A program made the translations under genes and the position numbers. Shown here piece by piece: positions 33,540-43,878 of a stretch of 64,000 bases of DNA (position 1 is its first letter; each line of letters opens with the position of its first letter). The stretch is taken from assembly GCA_038373885.1 (NCBI GenBank), contig JAWZYV010016594.1, forward strand, positions 20,114 through 84,113, given 5' to 3'. Source of the stretch: Cheiracanthium punctorium (Eukaryota > Arthropoda > Arachnida > Araneae > Cheiracanthiidae). The notes under the pieces were generated by a model that was not told the origin of the DNA, did not search any database, and saw only the letters and a list, made by a program, of their open reading frames with translations.

Positions 33540-33660
33540 CCAATAGTAGTCTGGGTAACGGGATGAGTTGCCCCATGCGGCGATCCGTCGCCCCGCGACG
33601 GGATTAGAACCGTAAGTTGCGCCTCCGTAAGATAGGTAGGCCCCGTCTGTAAGTTATAAA
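33540..33660 (-). repeat. GC-rich tRNA-like or SINE-like segment
   Basis: Read on the minus strand, GGTTCTAATCCCGTCG resembles a B box and an A-box-like GATCTTACGG-type stretch is not convincing. The block stands out as GC-rich (CGGCGATCCGTCGCCCCGCG on the plus strand). It does not fold as a normal cloverleaf by eye. Confidence 0.25.
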
Positions 33661-33763
33661 AAAAGGTAAAAAATCACTGTAAAATGTAAAATTGAAAAGG
33701 ATTCCTAGAATGGACAAGTAGTTCCACTTCTAAAAAATTGTTATGTCGTGTCAATAACATGCT

Positions 33764-33927
33764 TACAGCTGCCAAGAATTCCGGTATAAAATTCACTACT
33801 TATCAGAAACAGAATATTTTAAAGTAATTTTTTTATTTGTAACCTGCCCCATCAGCGAGCTCTGAAATTGTGTTGTGTTCTGACACAAGAATTGGTGAAT
33901 TATGTTCCGGAATCCTTGGCAGCTATC
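33764..33927. mobile_element. MITE B, divergent copy (B2)
   Basis: The ends TACAGCTGCCAAGAATTCCG and CCGGAATCCTTGGCAGCTAT are inverted repeats. The internal stem block reads AAATTCACTAC rather than AATTAACCAC, so this is a separate subfamily. Confidence 0.65.
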
Positions 33928-34456
33928 CATCCGTTAAGCATGAAGATCAGGTTCGTTAACTGAAATAAGCAGTACAGCGTGAACTCCATGTAAATACAAT
34001 TCCATCTTGCTTTTAATGCCATGTATCGATTAAAAATAATGTACTCCTACAGACGCTCTGTTATCACTTTCACTTCATCTGTTTAAGGCTGCGCTCCTGA
34101 AACTAGGATGTAGATCCTGCAAGTACTCCAAAGCGTCATCTTGCGAGCGATTGCAAAGGGCAATCTTTACGTTAGAAATGATGTGTTTCATAGTGAAATT
34201 ATCCCATATTTTCTTTTATCAAAAAATCTAGAATGAATCTTTGGAAGAAAATCATTCACGTCCCTTATACCTCATTGCCTTAAATACCATCTTATAGCAT
34301 ACTCTTCATAGCAAAAGGTTCTTGAAGCTATCTTCAGTAGTTTTTTGTCAGGCCTTTTTACTTTGCTCCTATTTCAAAGCTACGAATGCTCGAAACTCTT
34401 CAAATGTAGGATCATTATCTAAAATTCCTCTTTCAGAACAATTTCTTACTGTCCCG
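33928..34456. other. No recognisable gene
   Basis: Mixed-composition sequence without a supported frame, repeat family or RNA gene. Confidence 0.35.
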
Positions 34457-34793
34457 CAGTGGTCTGGGCGCTAAACTCCGTTCCCATAAGAACACGGCAA
34501 GTGAAGCAGCATCCGGCTTGGCCAGTGCTTGGGAGGTTCATCTCCCTCTCGGCTCGTCCCCTGTGGAATCGTGTACGCTAATGGGAGCTGGTGCACGTAA
34601 AATCCGTCGTGGCTTCGAAGTCCTCCAAGTTGTTAGAGATACCTCTGGGGGTGCCAATTTCATGTGGTGGTTGGTCCCTCATCTGGAATCGGTTTAAAAT
34701 TGGGGACCAACAAGTAGAAGTCCAAACCCTTGGGGGCACTGGCACCCTTCTCTCCATGGTCTATCCATGGACACGACAACAACAACAGCAGAA
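34457..34793 (+). repeat. SINE-like repeat J, full copy (J3)
   Basis: The first ~80 bases are nearly identical to J1, then differences and small deletions accumulate. The tail is (ACA)n near 34,775-34,793. It is ~40 bp shorter than J1 because part of the 3' body is lost. Confidence 0.7.
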
Positions 34794-34850
34794 CAATTTC
34801 TTAAGTCAACAATATAAATTGGAAATCAATCCTTTGTTACCGTGCCCAAC

Positions 34851-34980
34851 CAACACTGCCTATAGATAAAGAAAGCCTAACAACTCCTACGCCACCAAAC
34901 TTTGACGTCATCATTAGGCGAACATTTAAAAGTTTTATTTTCTCAAAATAAAACTATTAAACATTTCTTGTGAATTTACA
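34851..34980. mobile_element. MITE C, left part only (C3)
   Basis: CAACACTGCCTATAGATAAA, GAAAGCCTAACAACTCCTAC and TTTGACGTCATCATTAGGC are followed by the usual ATTTTCTCAAAATAAAACTA block. The copy then ends at a GA-rich microsatellite, which probably marks an old deletion junction. Confidence 0.65.
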
Positions 34981-35046
34981 AAGAGATAAAAATAGAGAGA
35001 GAGAATAGAGATAGAGAATAGAGAGAGAGAATAGAGATAAAAAATA
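34981..35046. repeat. GAGATA / GAATA microsatellite
   Basis: Irregular AGAGAGA and GAATAGAGATA units over ~65 bp. Confidence 0.85.
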
Positions 35047-35149
35047 AATGACGGTTTTTAAAATCTAAGTACAAAAACAAATGTCACTTAATCTGCAAGT
35101 GGGAGATAACCATGCCGAGAAATTGCCAATAACTACTAACAATGCTATT

Positions 35150-36100
35150 CAAAATAATATACTGTAACTGTTAGTTTTGTAGAGTCAAAGGTGTGCGTAT
35201 TTCAACATTTTCAGTAACAATGGCATTCCTCCTTGTGCGTGTACTTTGTACTGTTTTTTTTTTGTGGATAAATTAAAAAGCTAAACAAAAATAACAACAA
35301 ATCACATCCTCAGCGACAAATTATTTCTAATCAAAATGCTCCAGTTACACACCGCTAAACAACTGCACCAATCTCATCAAAAGCAGCCAGAAAATTTTTA
35401 ATTAAACTTTAGAAACATTTTTCTGACAACAACGAAACCAGGTACATTGTACGTGTTTTAAGGATGCAAACTAACTTTTTAGGCTACATTTTACTGTGTC
35501 AAATTTAAATAGTTAACATGTTTTTTAACGCAGTGCGTTTTGAACATAAAGAAATAATATTGCATTAATCTTTCAGGCTTGTATTCGAGAGTTATTCGGT
35601 AATACTCATGTGCATGGTGCTATTAAAAAATTAGACCCATTCTGAGAAAACGGTTTTCGCGTAAAAATCTTGCCAATTAATATATAAAATAAAATAAATA
35701 GTAACAGATCACTTGCAATTACATACATTTTATTTAAATATAGCCAGTACCTGACATACGGAATGCGTAGTACGCTCAAAGGAGTTAAATATCAGCATTT
35801 ACAAAATATTCACATACAATATTTTTCGATTTGATGTTACAAAAACCTTCCAAACAGTAGCACAAAGTGAAAATGTTTGAAAAACACGGGCACAGTATGA
35901 AAAACAATACGACAAAGCGAAGAACACGGACAATTTCTTCTGCAGTTTCATCTAAACAGAGAAAATGTTTGAATAAATTCAACAATTTCAGCGCCTAAGT
36001 ATATCTTACATTATGACACCACATGTACGGTAAAGCCTAATCTTGATAATTAGTTATGTTTTAAATAAAACTTGGAATAAATAGATGTGTGATTAATTTA
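35150..36100 (+). repeat. Set-2 degenerate segment, copy b
   Basis: It has TTCAAAATAATATACTG, TTTTGTGGATAAATTAAAAA, AAGCAGCCAGAAAATTTTTA, AAACATTTTTCTGACAAC, CATAAAGAAATAATATTGCA and CATTTACAAAATATTCACAT, in the order of copy a and about 4.3 kb downstream. A 66-codon minus frame (35785-35985) has no recognised family. Confidence 0.5.
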
Positions 36101-36926
36101 CTAGCGCACATTAACATTTTTACTAAAATTTAAAAAAAAAGAAATTTTGCAGAAAATAACAACTTCCGAACATCAAAAATTTTACCCTACAATATGAAAA
36201 AAAGTACATAATTTTTATTTTTATTTATTTGATGAAAAGGACTTTAAAATTTTTCCAGTTGAAAGAAATTTTACGCGAAAACATCAAACAGACATTTTAA
36301 GTGTGCTTACATCACACAACGCGATTTCTGTAGATACCCATCCTAAAGCCGTCGATGCACCAGACACTTTGTCTGGACCAGCTCTAGCGTTCAAACCATT
36401 ATGAGGTTTCACAGCTTTCAGCATAACTCGCAAAGCTCAAACGCTTCCCCAGACGACGTCAGACACTGCAACTTCGATTATTTCAACTAACATACCAACA
36501 ACTAACACATTTTTGTAATAATATCATTTGATTTAATTTTTTTCTGGTGACGAACAGTAGAGAGTAGCTTTTATACTTCCGACACCTCCTTTTTTTAATC
36601 GTTCTTATTTGTTCTTTTCGTATTCAGTAGGCGATAGCATTGAAATTGGTCCCTCGTTTAGTTTAGTGGGGAAAATTTCTCTAAGTCCGAAGATTCACAG
36701 GTAAGTTAAATATTTCATATTATAGTTTATTATTACCTATAACGAATACCTATTTTCATCATCAAAACATAACAGTTTTGTGAAAGCGTTTTTTTCTACC
36801 ATACCTTTGAAATTGTATATTTATCTTAAAAGTGTACGGGATTCTTTGGACCCTTGCAAAGATTTTCATTAATGAAGCATATTTGTTTCATAAAAAATTA
36901 TACAATTTTATGAAACAAATAGGCTA
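36101..36926. other. No recognisable gene
   Basis: AT-rich sequence. A moderately GC-rich patch at 36,330-36,480 shows no frame or family. Confidence 0.35.
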
Positions 36927-37151
36927 TTTTTTTTACAATAGCCGGCCACTGCCTTGGAAGGCTTTGGCCACAACGGTCCGGAATTGGTGGCCACTTTATT
37001 ATGGGGGCACCTAGTAGGTGGACCAAGGGTGCCCCCTATGAAGGGACGGACAAGCGACAACTACGCCCAGTCGGGGATCTAACCCCGACCGCCGGAAATT
37101 GAACCCGAAACCGTAGTGTGGTGCTTTACCCACCATACTATCCGGTCGGCA
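36927..37151 (-). repeat. SINE-1, best-preserved full copy
   Basis: On the minus strand the head begins GTGCCGACCGGATAGTATGG, with an A-box-like GGATAGTATGGTGGG and a B box GGGTTCAATTTCC. The body follows with GTCCGTCCCTTCATAG and CCCCCATAATAAAGTGGCC. It ends in an A-rich tail, seen as TTTTTTTTA at 36,927. It serves as the reference for the other SINE-1 copies here. Confidence 0.75.
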
Positions 37152-37327
37152 CAATATTCAGAGAAAGCTACAGAGTGAGATATTGCACGGCTTCTTAAAC
37201 AGAAATACTTTCTCCCGAAAATAAACAGCAGGATGAAAAAAAAATGTTCCTGAAATTTTTTCGTTGTTTATTGAAATTTTAATAGATGTTTCTGATAAAG
37301 AGAAAATTTTGTATGTCGTAATACGGC

Positions 37328-37552
37328 CAGTCATCGTGACTGACCAGATATACAGGCTACTTTGCTGGCATTTTATTCACATCCTTTTGCACCCGAAGAA
37401 TCATGTGAAATAGAGAGTGTGATCATCTTAGTTTCGCTGTCTCGTTCTAAGATGTCCAAATCCCCTAGGTCAGATAACTCTTTTAGTGCAAAGGGGTATG
37501 ACAAAAATGTCTGCGCCGTATCCTGTATAACATGTTAGCCGCGGCCAGTCAT
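37328..37552. mobile_element. Fold-back MITE D, complete divergent copy (D6)
   Basis: The left half has TACAGGCTACTTTGCTGGCA, CATCCTTTTGCACCCGAAGA and ATCATGTGAAATAGAGAG. The right half has CCCCTAGGTCAGATAACTC, TTAGTGCAAAGGGGTATGAC and CTGCGCCGTATCCTGTATAA. It shares the TGGCATTTT inner stem with D4. Confidence 0.65.
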
Positions 37553-37707
37553 AGGATAATGCCGCAAAGCACTTCATCGTTTAACAATAGTTTTAGCTTA
37601 ATTACTACCAATAATTTTTGTATGCTGATAGTTAGCCTGGCAAAACGATCGACCAATACTTTGCATTCATAAATACAATTATAGAAATTGAAAATGTACA
37701 TTTCATT

Positions 37708-37894
37708 AGCACAGTTTCTGAGACGTACGGAATATAATTAACTACTTTTTCCTAACGGTAAATTTTTCGTAATATTATTTTCTTAATATTAACCAGTTGA
37801 CACACTTGACTAAGAAATTTTGCTATTTTCTAAGCCAAAAATCACTGTTTGCAAAAAAATGGCTAATTATATTCCGTACATGTTGGTAGCTATG
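37708..37894. mobile_element. MITE B, eroded left end (B3)
   Basis: The left stem GTACGGAATATAATTAACTA and right stem TGGCTAATTATATTCCGTAC pair well. The right end is TGTTGGTAGCTATG, while the left end is degraded. TCATT occurs on both flanks and may be the remains of the target duplication. Confidence 0.6.
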
Positions 37895-38152
37895 TCATTC
37901 AGGAATGCCAAACACCAAAATTTTTCCGAAATGAAAATGTGTTTTCTTGCAGTTGCTAGTGAATAATTCAAAAGAACAATTCTTCTAATAACGTAGAAAA
38001 CTTTTAAGTAGCGTTTCACTTAATCTAAGAAAACGGACAACGCGATAAAGACGTAACAAATAACTGAAATAAAAATATTATTCATGATAGCATCCTCTAA
38101 TTATTACTTTCTTAATACGCAACTTGCTGTCAGAGATCGCACTGCGTTCAGC

Positions 38153-38783
38153 CAACACAACCTAGGCAGAGAAAGCCTTACAGCTCCTACGTCACCAGAC
38201 TTTGACGTCATCACTAGACCTACGTAAGGGGCGTCATCACAGTTTTAATTTCAGAAAGTAAAATTATTTAAAATTTCTGGTGAATGCTACATATGTTAGA
38301 AAATATGTTAAATTAAACATTAAAATTAAAATACCTTTCTCAACTAAATTATTCATTATGATCTACTCATATTCCCTTATCATATTATCCAATTAGTCAT
38401 CGTTAAAAACTGCCATTTGTCATAAAATTATATTTTTATCTCAAATAATTAAAATATTGCTATTCATGAGTAAATTCATCAGAACTTTTTAAGTTTTATT
38501 TTGTGAAAATTAAAGTTTTAAACGTAGGCCTAATGATGACGTCAAAGCTTGGTGACGTAGGAGTTGTAAGGCTTTATACATGTTGGCATAGGTGCCAAGT
38601 ATTACGGATTATAATTAACCACCTTTTGTGAACCTTAATTTTCTGCGTAAAATATCGCAAAATTGCTGAGTAAAAGGCGTGACCTGGTAACTGGTTTGGA
38701 AAATTATTCAAAAAATTTACTGTTTACAAAAAGTGGTTAATTATATTCCGTAATACTTGGCACCTATGATGTTGGAGGCGTTG
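38153..38783. mobile_element. MITE C interrupted by a B element (C4)
   Basis: The left end CAACACAACCTAGGCAGAGA and the inner TTTGACGTCATCACTAGACC match the right side GGCCTAATGATGACGTCAAA and GTAGGAGTTGTAAGGCTTTA. The last 15 bases of the right end are displaced by the 182-bp B4 element and resume as GGAGGCGTTG at 38,774. Confidence 0.75.
38587..38768. mobile_element. MITE B nested in C4 (B4)
   Basis: The ends are CATAGGTGCCAAGTATTACG and CGTAATACTTGGCACCTATG. The flanks are ATGTTGG on both sides (38,580-38,586 and 38,769-38,775), a 7-bp target duplication of the C end. The stem includes ATAATTAACCACCTTTTGTG and CAAAAAGTGGTTAATTATAT. Confidence 0.88.
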
Positions 38784-38925
38784 GTTTAGCACACCGCTGC
38801 CTGCTATTAGATTTCGACTTCGGCTCTTGACTTGGGACTGGTTGTCCATTCGTTCTCCCTATTACAGGCAAAGTAGGCCGCCCAGTGGGTGCCCCTTGAT
38901 AAAATAGTGAGCACTTCTTTTGACA
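38784..38925 (+). repeat. SINE-1 copy, diverged
   Basis: The head has GTTTAGCACACCGCTGCC, which suits an A-box/D-arm region. The body has GTCCATTCGTTCTCCCTA, GCCGCCCAGTGGGTGCCCC and TGATAAAATAGTG. It lies directly after the end of C4, with no gap. Confidence 0.5.
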
Positions 38926-39039
38926 AATGCCTGTAGAATAAGTGATCACGCTTGAAGGAAAAAGTATATATATAAAGTTTTAAAAGCAGTTAAAATGCAA
39001 TACCATCAGTCACAACAATGACTTTCTTTCGCACTCAGC

Positions 39040-39630
39040 ATAAATTTCAAAATTAATTTTGAGGAGAAAAATGAATATTTCTTCTTGCTATCGCAACGAA
39101 CAGCGTCTTTAGCAGCATATTATTTGCTAGCAAATCGATCTAGTTGCAAGCCGATAAAATAACGACTTAATCTCCTGAAACCACCTTACAAAATTTTTAA
39201 TTAAATTTTAACAGCATTTTTGTTATAATAAGTAAAAGTGGTACTTAGTCGTTGCACACATTGTTCAAAGACTTTCGCATGTATGCATAACTTTTTAGGC
39301 TCTATTTTATTGTGGCAAAAAGTAAACAGTTAAGACATTGTTCTGCCAAATGGTGTTTTCGATATCAAGTAAAGAAATAATAAAATACTAATCTCAGATG
39401 CATAGTCTTTTGAAACTAAAAGGTACTTGTTTTAAGTCTGAAGATTATTTTATATTTTTAGTTAAAATGAAGTGAGCTTTTCTTTTAGTTATGTTTTTAA
39501 AAACCTCTTATTAAACTTTTATCTTCCGTTTGCTTATAAATAAAATACATTACTTAGGTTTTAATTTAATAATAAGCCTTAACAGATCTTATTATCGAAA
39601 GATTGTATTATGTAGTAAGCAAATCTACTC
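39040..39630 (+). repeat. Set-2 degenerate segment, copy c
   Basis: AAATTAATTTTGAGGAGAAA, AAAATTTTTAATTAAATTTT, AGTCGTTGCACACATTGTTC, AAAGAAATAATAAAATACTA, TTTTGAAACTAAAAGGTAC and ATTGTATTATGTAG follow copy a in order. It lies about 3.8 kb after copy b. Confidence 0.5.
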
Positions 39631-39700
39631 GAGGGCTGTCTGATTAAGACGGTGTGACTTGAGAAGACTTTTAAGGGGTTCTAATGCATTTTAATGTTAA
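39631..39700 (-). repeat. SINE-E 3' fragment
   Basis: AAGACTTTTAAGGGGTTCTA then ATGCATTTTAATGTTA matches the 3' side of SINE-E. The promoter half is missing. Confidence 0.45.
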
Positions 39701-40799
39701 CGATGTTTTGATGCACAAGTTTAAGTTATAATATAATACGGACTTTACTAATGTGTTTTGTGTTTACATTCAATATCGAACAATGCTTCATGAAACTACA
39801 TGTTTTTGTTATAAAATAGCTTGCACATATTATTAGATACCGCTGAATTCACGTGAATAAGTCTTAAAATATAATTATAATCATTCTTATAATATTGTCT
39901 CGGGAACATGTTTGGAATGGGAAAAAAATGTGAGTATTGCTTATTATATTTTAACGTAGACATACTAGATATTTTAGGGTCGCAAGTTCTGTGAAAAACT
40001 TTAAATTTCATATCAGGAAAACCGAACTCCGAAAGTCCTTACCTATTGAAAATGGCAAAAAATAATTTTAATTCACGTTGGTGATAATGCTATAAATCTC
40101 CCTCAAAACCCCATGTAACCAAGGAATGTTCAAATTGCCTTAATTGTTTTCTTAACACAAGACATGGAAATTAGTTGATAACCTTAAACTGAGCATTGCT
40201 CCAGTACTAGTGAGCATTTATCTCTTTTTCACTGCTGCAACTACTTTTGCGATTTATGTACTAAGGCAGTCCGATAAGTCTGTACAAAGTCTAAACGATG
40301 GTTCCACTTTACTGTCTCAGGACTATATCCGTTTTCTAGCGATCTTCGGATATTTGTTGACTGTTTATTCTAAATATTTTTTTTTAATAAAAGTTTCCTA
40401 AATGGACAGATCCCCTCCTCTCCACCCCCACCCGGCACAGTAGAGACAGAAAAGAAGAATCTTAACCTCGTTGCGTTATTACGTTATTACTTTATTAACG
40501 TAAAAAGGTACTGTACTACACTGTAATAGAAAAAGATAGTCCATAAGTAACCAAACCTCACCGCCAGTACCTACATTTCATACACACAAAAAGTTATATT
40601 TCCCCACAAAAAATTATATTTCTCCTCAAAAAATTATATTTTTAATTAATTTTTTTGTTTCTCTTTAACATTCTGTGCGAAAAAATAGAAGTTTTGTGTG
40701 ATGCAGACGAGAAAAGTATGATAGAAATGCTCAAGTCTGTCCTTAAATATTCACCGCTGAATACAAAATGTGCACTAGGCAAAAGTAATTTGTTTAATA
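39701..40799. other. No recognisable gene
   Basis: A 71-codon minus frame (39796-40011) and a 63-codon plus frame (40210-40401) are unrecognised. Near 40,590-40,640 the phrase AAAAATTATATTTCTCC recurs three times as a short imperfect repeat. Confidence 0.35.
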
Positions 40800-40806
40800 C
40801 TTAAAT

Positions 40807-40987
40807 CTTAGATGCCAACTACTACGGAATATAATTAACCACCTTTTTAAAGAAGAATTTTCGGCTTAAAATATAGCAAAAATTTTATACTGTGCGGCGA
40901 AGCTTGTTGCTATTTTGAAAAAATACTAAAAAGATGTACTGTTTACAAAAAGTGGTTAATTATATTCCGTAGTAGTTGGCACCTATC
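40807..40987. mobile_element. MITE B, complete copy (B5)
   Basis: The ends are CTTAGATGCCAACTACTACG and CGTAGTAGTTGGCACCTATC. The flanks are CTTAAAT on both sides (40,800-40,806 and 40,988-40,994), a 7-bp target duplication. Confidence 0.85.
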
Positions 40988-40994
40988 CTTAAAT

Positions 40995-41575
40995 AAACAT
41001 TAACTGTAATAAAAAAAAGATTTTTAGTTTCATTTTCCCTTTGTATGCAAATTTTACGCTACAACAAAATATAACAGATACATAATGGCATTGTTATAAT
41101 TGACTGCAGTTTGCTTTTTCTATGAATTTTTTTCTTACAGACGATCATACGTAACTGTTTTTTTTTTTTTTCAAAAGAGCTTTATTTGCTGTAAGAATTT
41201 GGATGACTACAAATGTAAACATACCAAAGTAAAAAGAACAAAGAGTCTAGAGATTGTTATAATGTTTATTTGATGATTAAGTTTTCATCACAGATTGCGT
41301 GAACAAGATTCATTAAAGTATGGAGACTTCTTTTAAGGGGGGATTTTAGACATAATTCTTACGTCAAAAGGCATAATCATTATGGGAAAATATTTCTACT
41401 TTTTGTTTAAAATGTTTCGGCAGGGGAGGGGTTGCTTCCCTCCCTTTGCGTAGGCCACTCACAAGAGTATTTCACACAAATCCCTATGTATGCGTGGACA
41501 GAATAAAAAAGTAAAACAAATCATTCAAGGATAAAGAGCGATAAATTAATCATATCAGCGTGATTTTTAGAACCG
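40995..41575. other. No recognisable gene
   Basis: AT-rich sequence with a poly-T run at 41,160 and no supported feature. Confidence 0.35.
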
Positions 41576-41772
41576 CACAGCTGCCAACAATTCCGGAATG
41601 TAATTAACCACTTTTTGTAAACAGTTCCTCTAATAAAGAATTTTTGTCTTGAAACATGGCAAAATGTCTGAGTTTGGTTGTGGGCGTGGTTATCATTTTG
41701 AAATTTTTTTTTAAAAAAGCATACCGTTTACAAAAAGTGGTTAATTATATTCCGGAATTGTTGGCAGCTATG
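41576..41772. mobile_element. MITE B, complete copy (B6)
   Basis: The ends are CACAGCTGCCAACAATTCCG and CGGAATTGTTGGCAGCTATG. The flanks GAACCG and GAACAG are a 6-bp target duplication with one later change. ~197 bp, the longest B copy, through extra bases in the centre. Confidence 0.8.
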
Positions 41773-42199
41773 GAACAGCTGCCATTGATCTACTTCGGAT
41801 ATAAAATCATAATTTAAAATAAATTTAAACTACTACAAATTTATCTTCTAGAACTATTTAGTATAAGTAAAAAAAAAATGTAAGTTTGTGTGCAAAAATA
41901 TATTGGGATTTAAGCTAAGGTCGCAATTTTAACAAGATGAGAGGGGGGGAATTAAAAATGCAAAACAAATGGAATTGACTAATTTTAACAGCTACATACT
42001 GTAGCAAAAGACTGAAGAGACAGAAAGAAAAATTTAATTTTGGCAGCGTGATAAAGAAAAATTTAGCATGAAGTTCACACATGTGATAATAGATAGCGGC
42101 ACCAAGATTAAGAAAAATTCAAGAGAAGGGGAAAATTTACAGTAGTTTAAGAACAGTGCTCTAATCTTGACGTCATAGCTATCCCGGCAAACATTAAAA

Positions 42200-42650
42200 T
42201 GAACCGATTTCATGTATATCGATTTTAAACGTTGGTAAAAGTGGATAAGTAAGCGCACAACGTTCTTTTAACTGATTAAAATCGTTAGAAAATGGTTACA
42301 AAAGCGTCGCGACATCGTTTCTTTCAAAGGGTTTTAAAATGTTGGAAAATAGTGGCTTAATTGGTGCATTATCGGCTAGTTTTCGTTACGCATAGTTGAA
42401 ACAATTCCGGACATATAATTAACCACTTTTTTTAAACAGTATATTTTTAGTATTTTCTTCGATAAAGCAACTAAGTTCCGCGAACAGTAAGTTCTGTCCT
42501 TAAAATTTCGCTATTTTCTAAAACAATTACTGTTTACAAAAAGTGGTTAATTATATGCCTGGAATTGTTTCAGCTATGGTTACGGCGAACGTGTTTAAAA
42601 CGTTGGACACAGTGGGTGTTAAATCGGTGGAAAGCGATGGCACATTTGCG
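42200..42650. repeat. Degenerate minisatellite-like block, split by B7
   Basis: A loose word TTAAAACGTTGGNAAANAGTGG recurs: TTTTAAACGTTGGTAAAAGT at 42,223, TTAAAATCGTTAGAAAATGG at 42,275, TTTTAAAATGTTGGAAAATA at 42,331, GTTTAAAACGTTGGACACAG at 42,593 and TTAAATCGGTGGAAAGCGAT at 42,618. The intervals are irregular. The B7 element lies between the third and fourth words. Confidence 0.35.
42391..42578. mobile_element. MITE B, complete copy (B7)
   Basis: The ends are CATAGTTGAAACAATTCCGG and GGAATTGTTTCAGCTATG, with GTTACG on both sides (42,385-42,390 and 42,579-42,584). Compensating changes occur in the two ends: the usual TGCCAAC reads TGAAAC on the left and GTTTCA on the right. Confidence 0.85.
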
Positions 42651-42767
42651 AATTTATTATGTTGTAGCTCGAAGTTTCTATGACGAAACTCGATTCCGTG
42701 TTTGCAACATATTAAAAACGAAACAGTGCTACGTGGGCTACGTCGGCTACGCATGTGCAGCCTACGG

Positions 42768-42945
42768 AGTGTGAGCATTTTTAGGGGTTCTAACACGTAT
42801 TTACGTTACGTCTGAAGAAAACCAAACCAAACTCCAGACCGTCGGATCGACAGCCGCACGATAGGTCCGAACCCGGAACTTTGACATTGCAGCCATCTGC
42901 CATGTTCAGTGTCTTTATCCACTCGACGATGGTAAGGCCACGAGC
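42768..42945 (-). repeat. SINE-E copy
   Basis: On the minus strand the A-box-like TTACCATCGTCGAGTGG and B box GGGTTCGGACC lie at the right side. The body contains TTTTAGGGGTTCTAACACGT (plus-strand reading) and GACCGTCGGATCGACAGCCG. It is one of the better copies. Confidence 0.7.
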
Positions 42946-43292
42946 GTTTTCAAAAATAGTTTGCACACCACATATAAAAGTCATGGTATGTTCAAGGGAG
43001 TTATATATTAATAATTTAGGCTTCGTAAACTGTGGAAAACTCCACAGGGATGTATACGTATATGAACACTTGGAATCAAAGCTCCAACTTTCCAAAATGC
43101 AGCCGTGTCAGGTTCTTCTCATTCTTGACTTTGTTTCCAAATAATTATTTAAATAATATTTTAGATACTTATATTGTATTGCTATTTATATATAACACAA
43201 AAAGCACATATTTTTTTATATACTACTTATAATCTATATCATATTTGTTCCTTGTTTCTTTTCACATCTTTCTATAAGTAAGTGGGTTCTTA

Positions 43293-43878
43293 CAACACCT
43301 CCTAGATATAGAAGGCTCAGAACAGAAGATTTTACGTCATTACTAGGTCTTCTAAGACTACGTCATCACAGTTTTGGTTTCATAAAGGAAAACTATTTAA
43401 AATTTCTGGCGAATGATACAAATTTTAGAAGTTAAAGATAAAAATCAAAATACCTTTCTGATAAAAAATTATCTATTTTAATGTATTTCTATACCATATT
43501 ATATAATTAGTGATATTTAAAATTTCCTATTTGTCGTAAAATTAAATTTTGTATCTTAAATCAGAGATGCCAAGTCTCCCGCTTTTTTCGGGAGATTTCC
43601 CACCACAATTTTTAGACAGTTTTATTTTGCATTAAATATTTGGACTTATTTTAAGCATAAGTTTGTAAGTAAAAATTAGTGGTGGGAAATCTCTCGAAAA
43701 AAGCGGGAGACTTGGCATCTCTGTTAAATCATTAAAATGTTTTATGCGGAGTAAATTCACCATAAACTTTGAACAGTTTTACTTTGTGAAAATAAATATG
43801 TGATGACGTCATTTTAGTGACCCCTAGTGATGACGTAAAAGTTTCTGTTCTGAGGCATCGTATATCTAGCAAGTGTTG
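43293..43878. mobile_element. MITE C interrupted by an A element (C5)
   Basis: The left end CAACACCTCCTAGATATAGA, with TTTTACGTCATTACTAGG, matches the right end CCTAGTGATGACGTAAAA then TATATCTAGCAAGTGTTG. The 162-bp A5 sits in the AT-rich centre. The right half of C5 lies inside the palindrome arm and has a partner at 63,754. Confidence 0.8.
43562..43723. mobile_element. MITE A nested in C5 (A5)
   Basis: 162 bp from CAGAGATGCCAAGTCTCCCG to GGAGACTTGGCATCTCTG, flanked by TTAAAT on both sides (43,556-43,561 and 43,724-43,729). Its right 93 bases are identical to the mirror copy at 63,908-64,000. Confidence 0.9.

Noticed and set aside
33540..33660. A functional tRNA gene on the minus strand
   Set aside because: The B-box-like GGTTCTAATCCC is present, but no matching acceptor stem, D arm or anticodon arm could be folded by eye.
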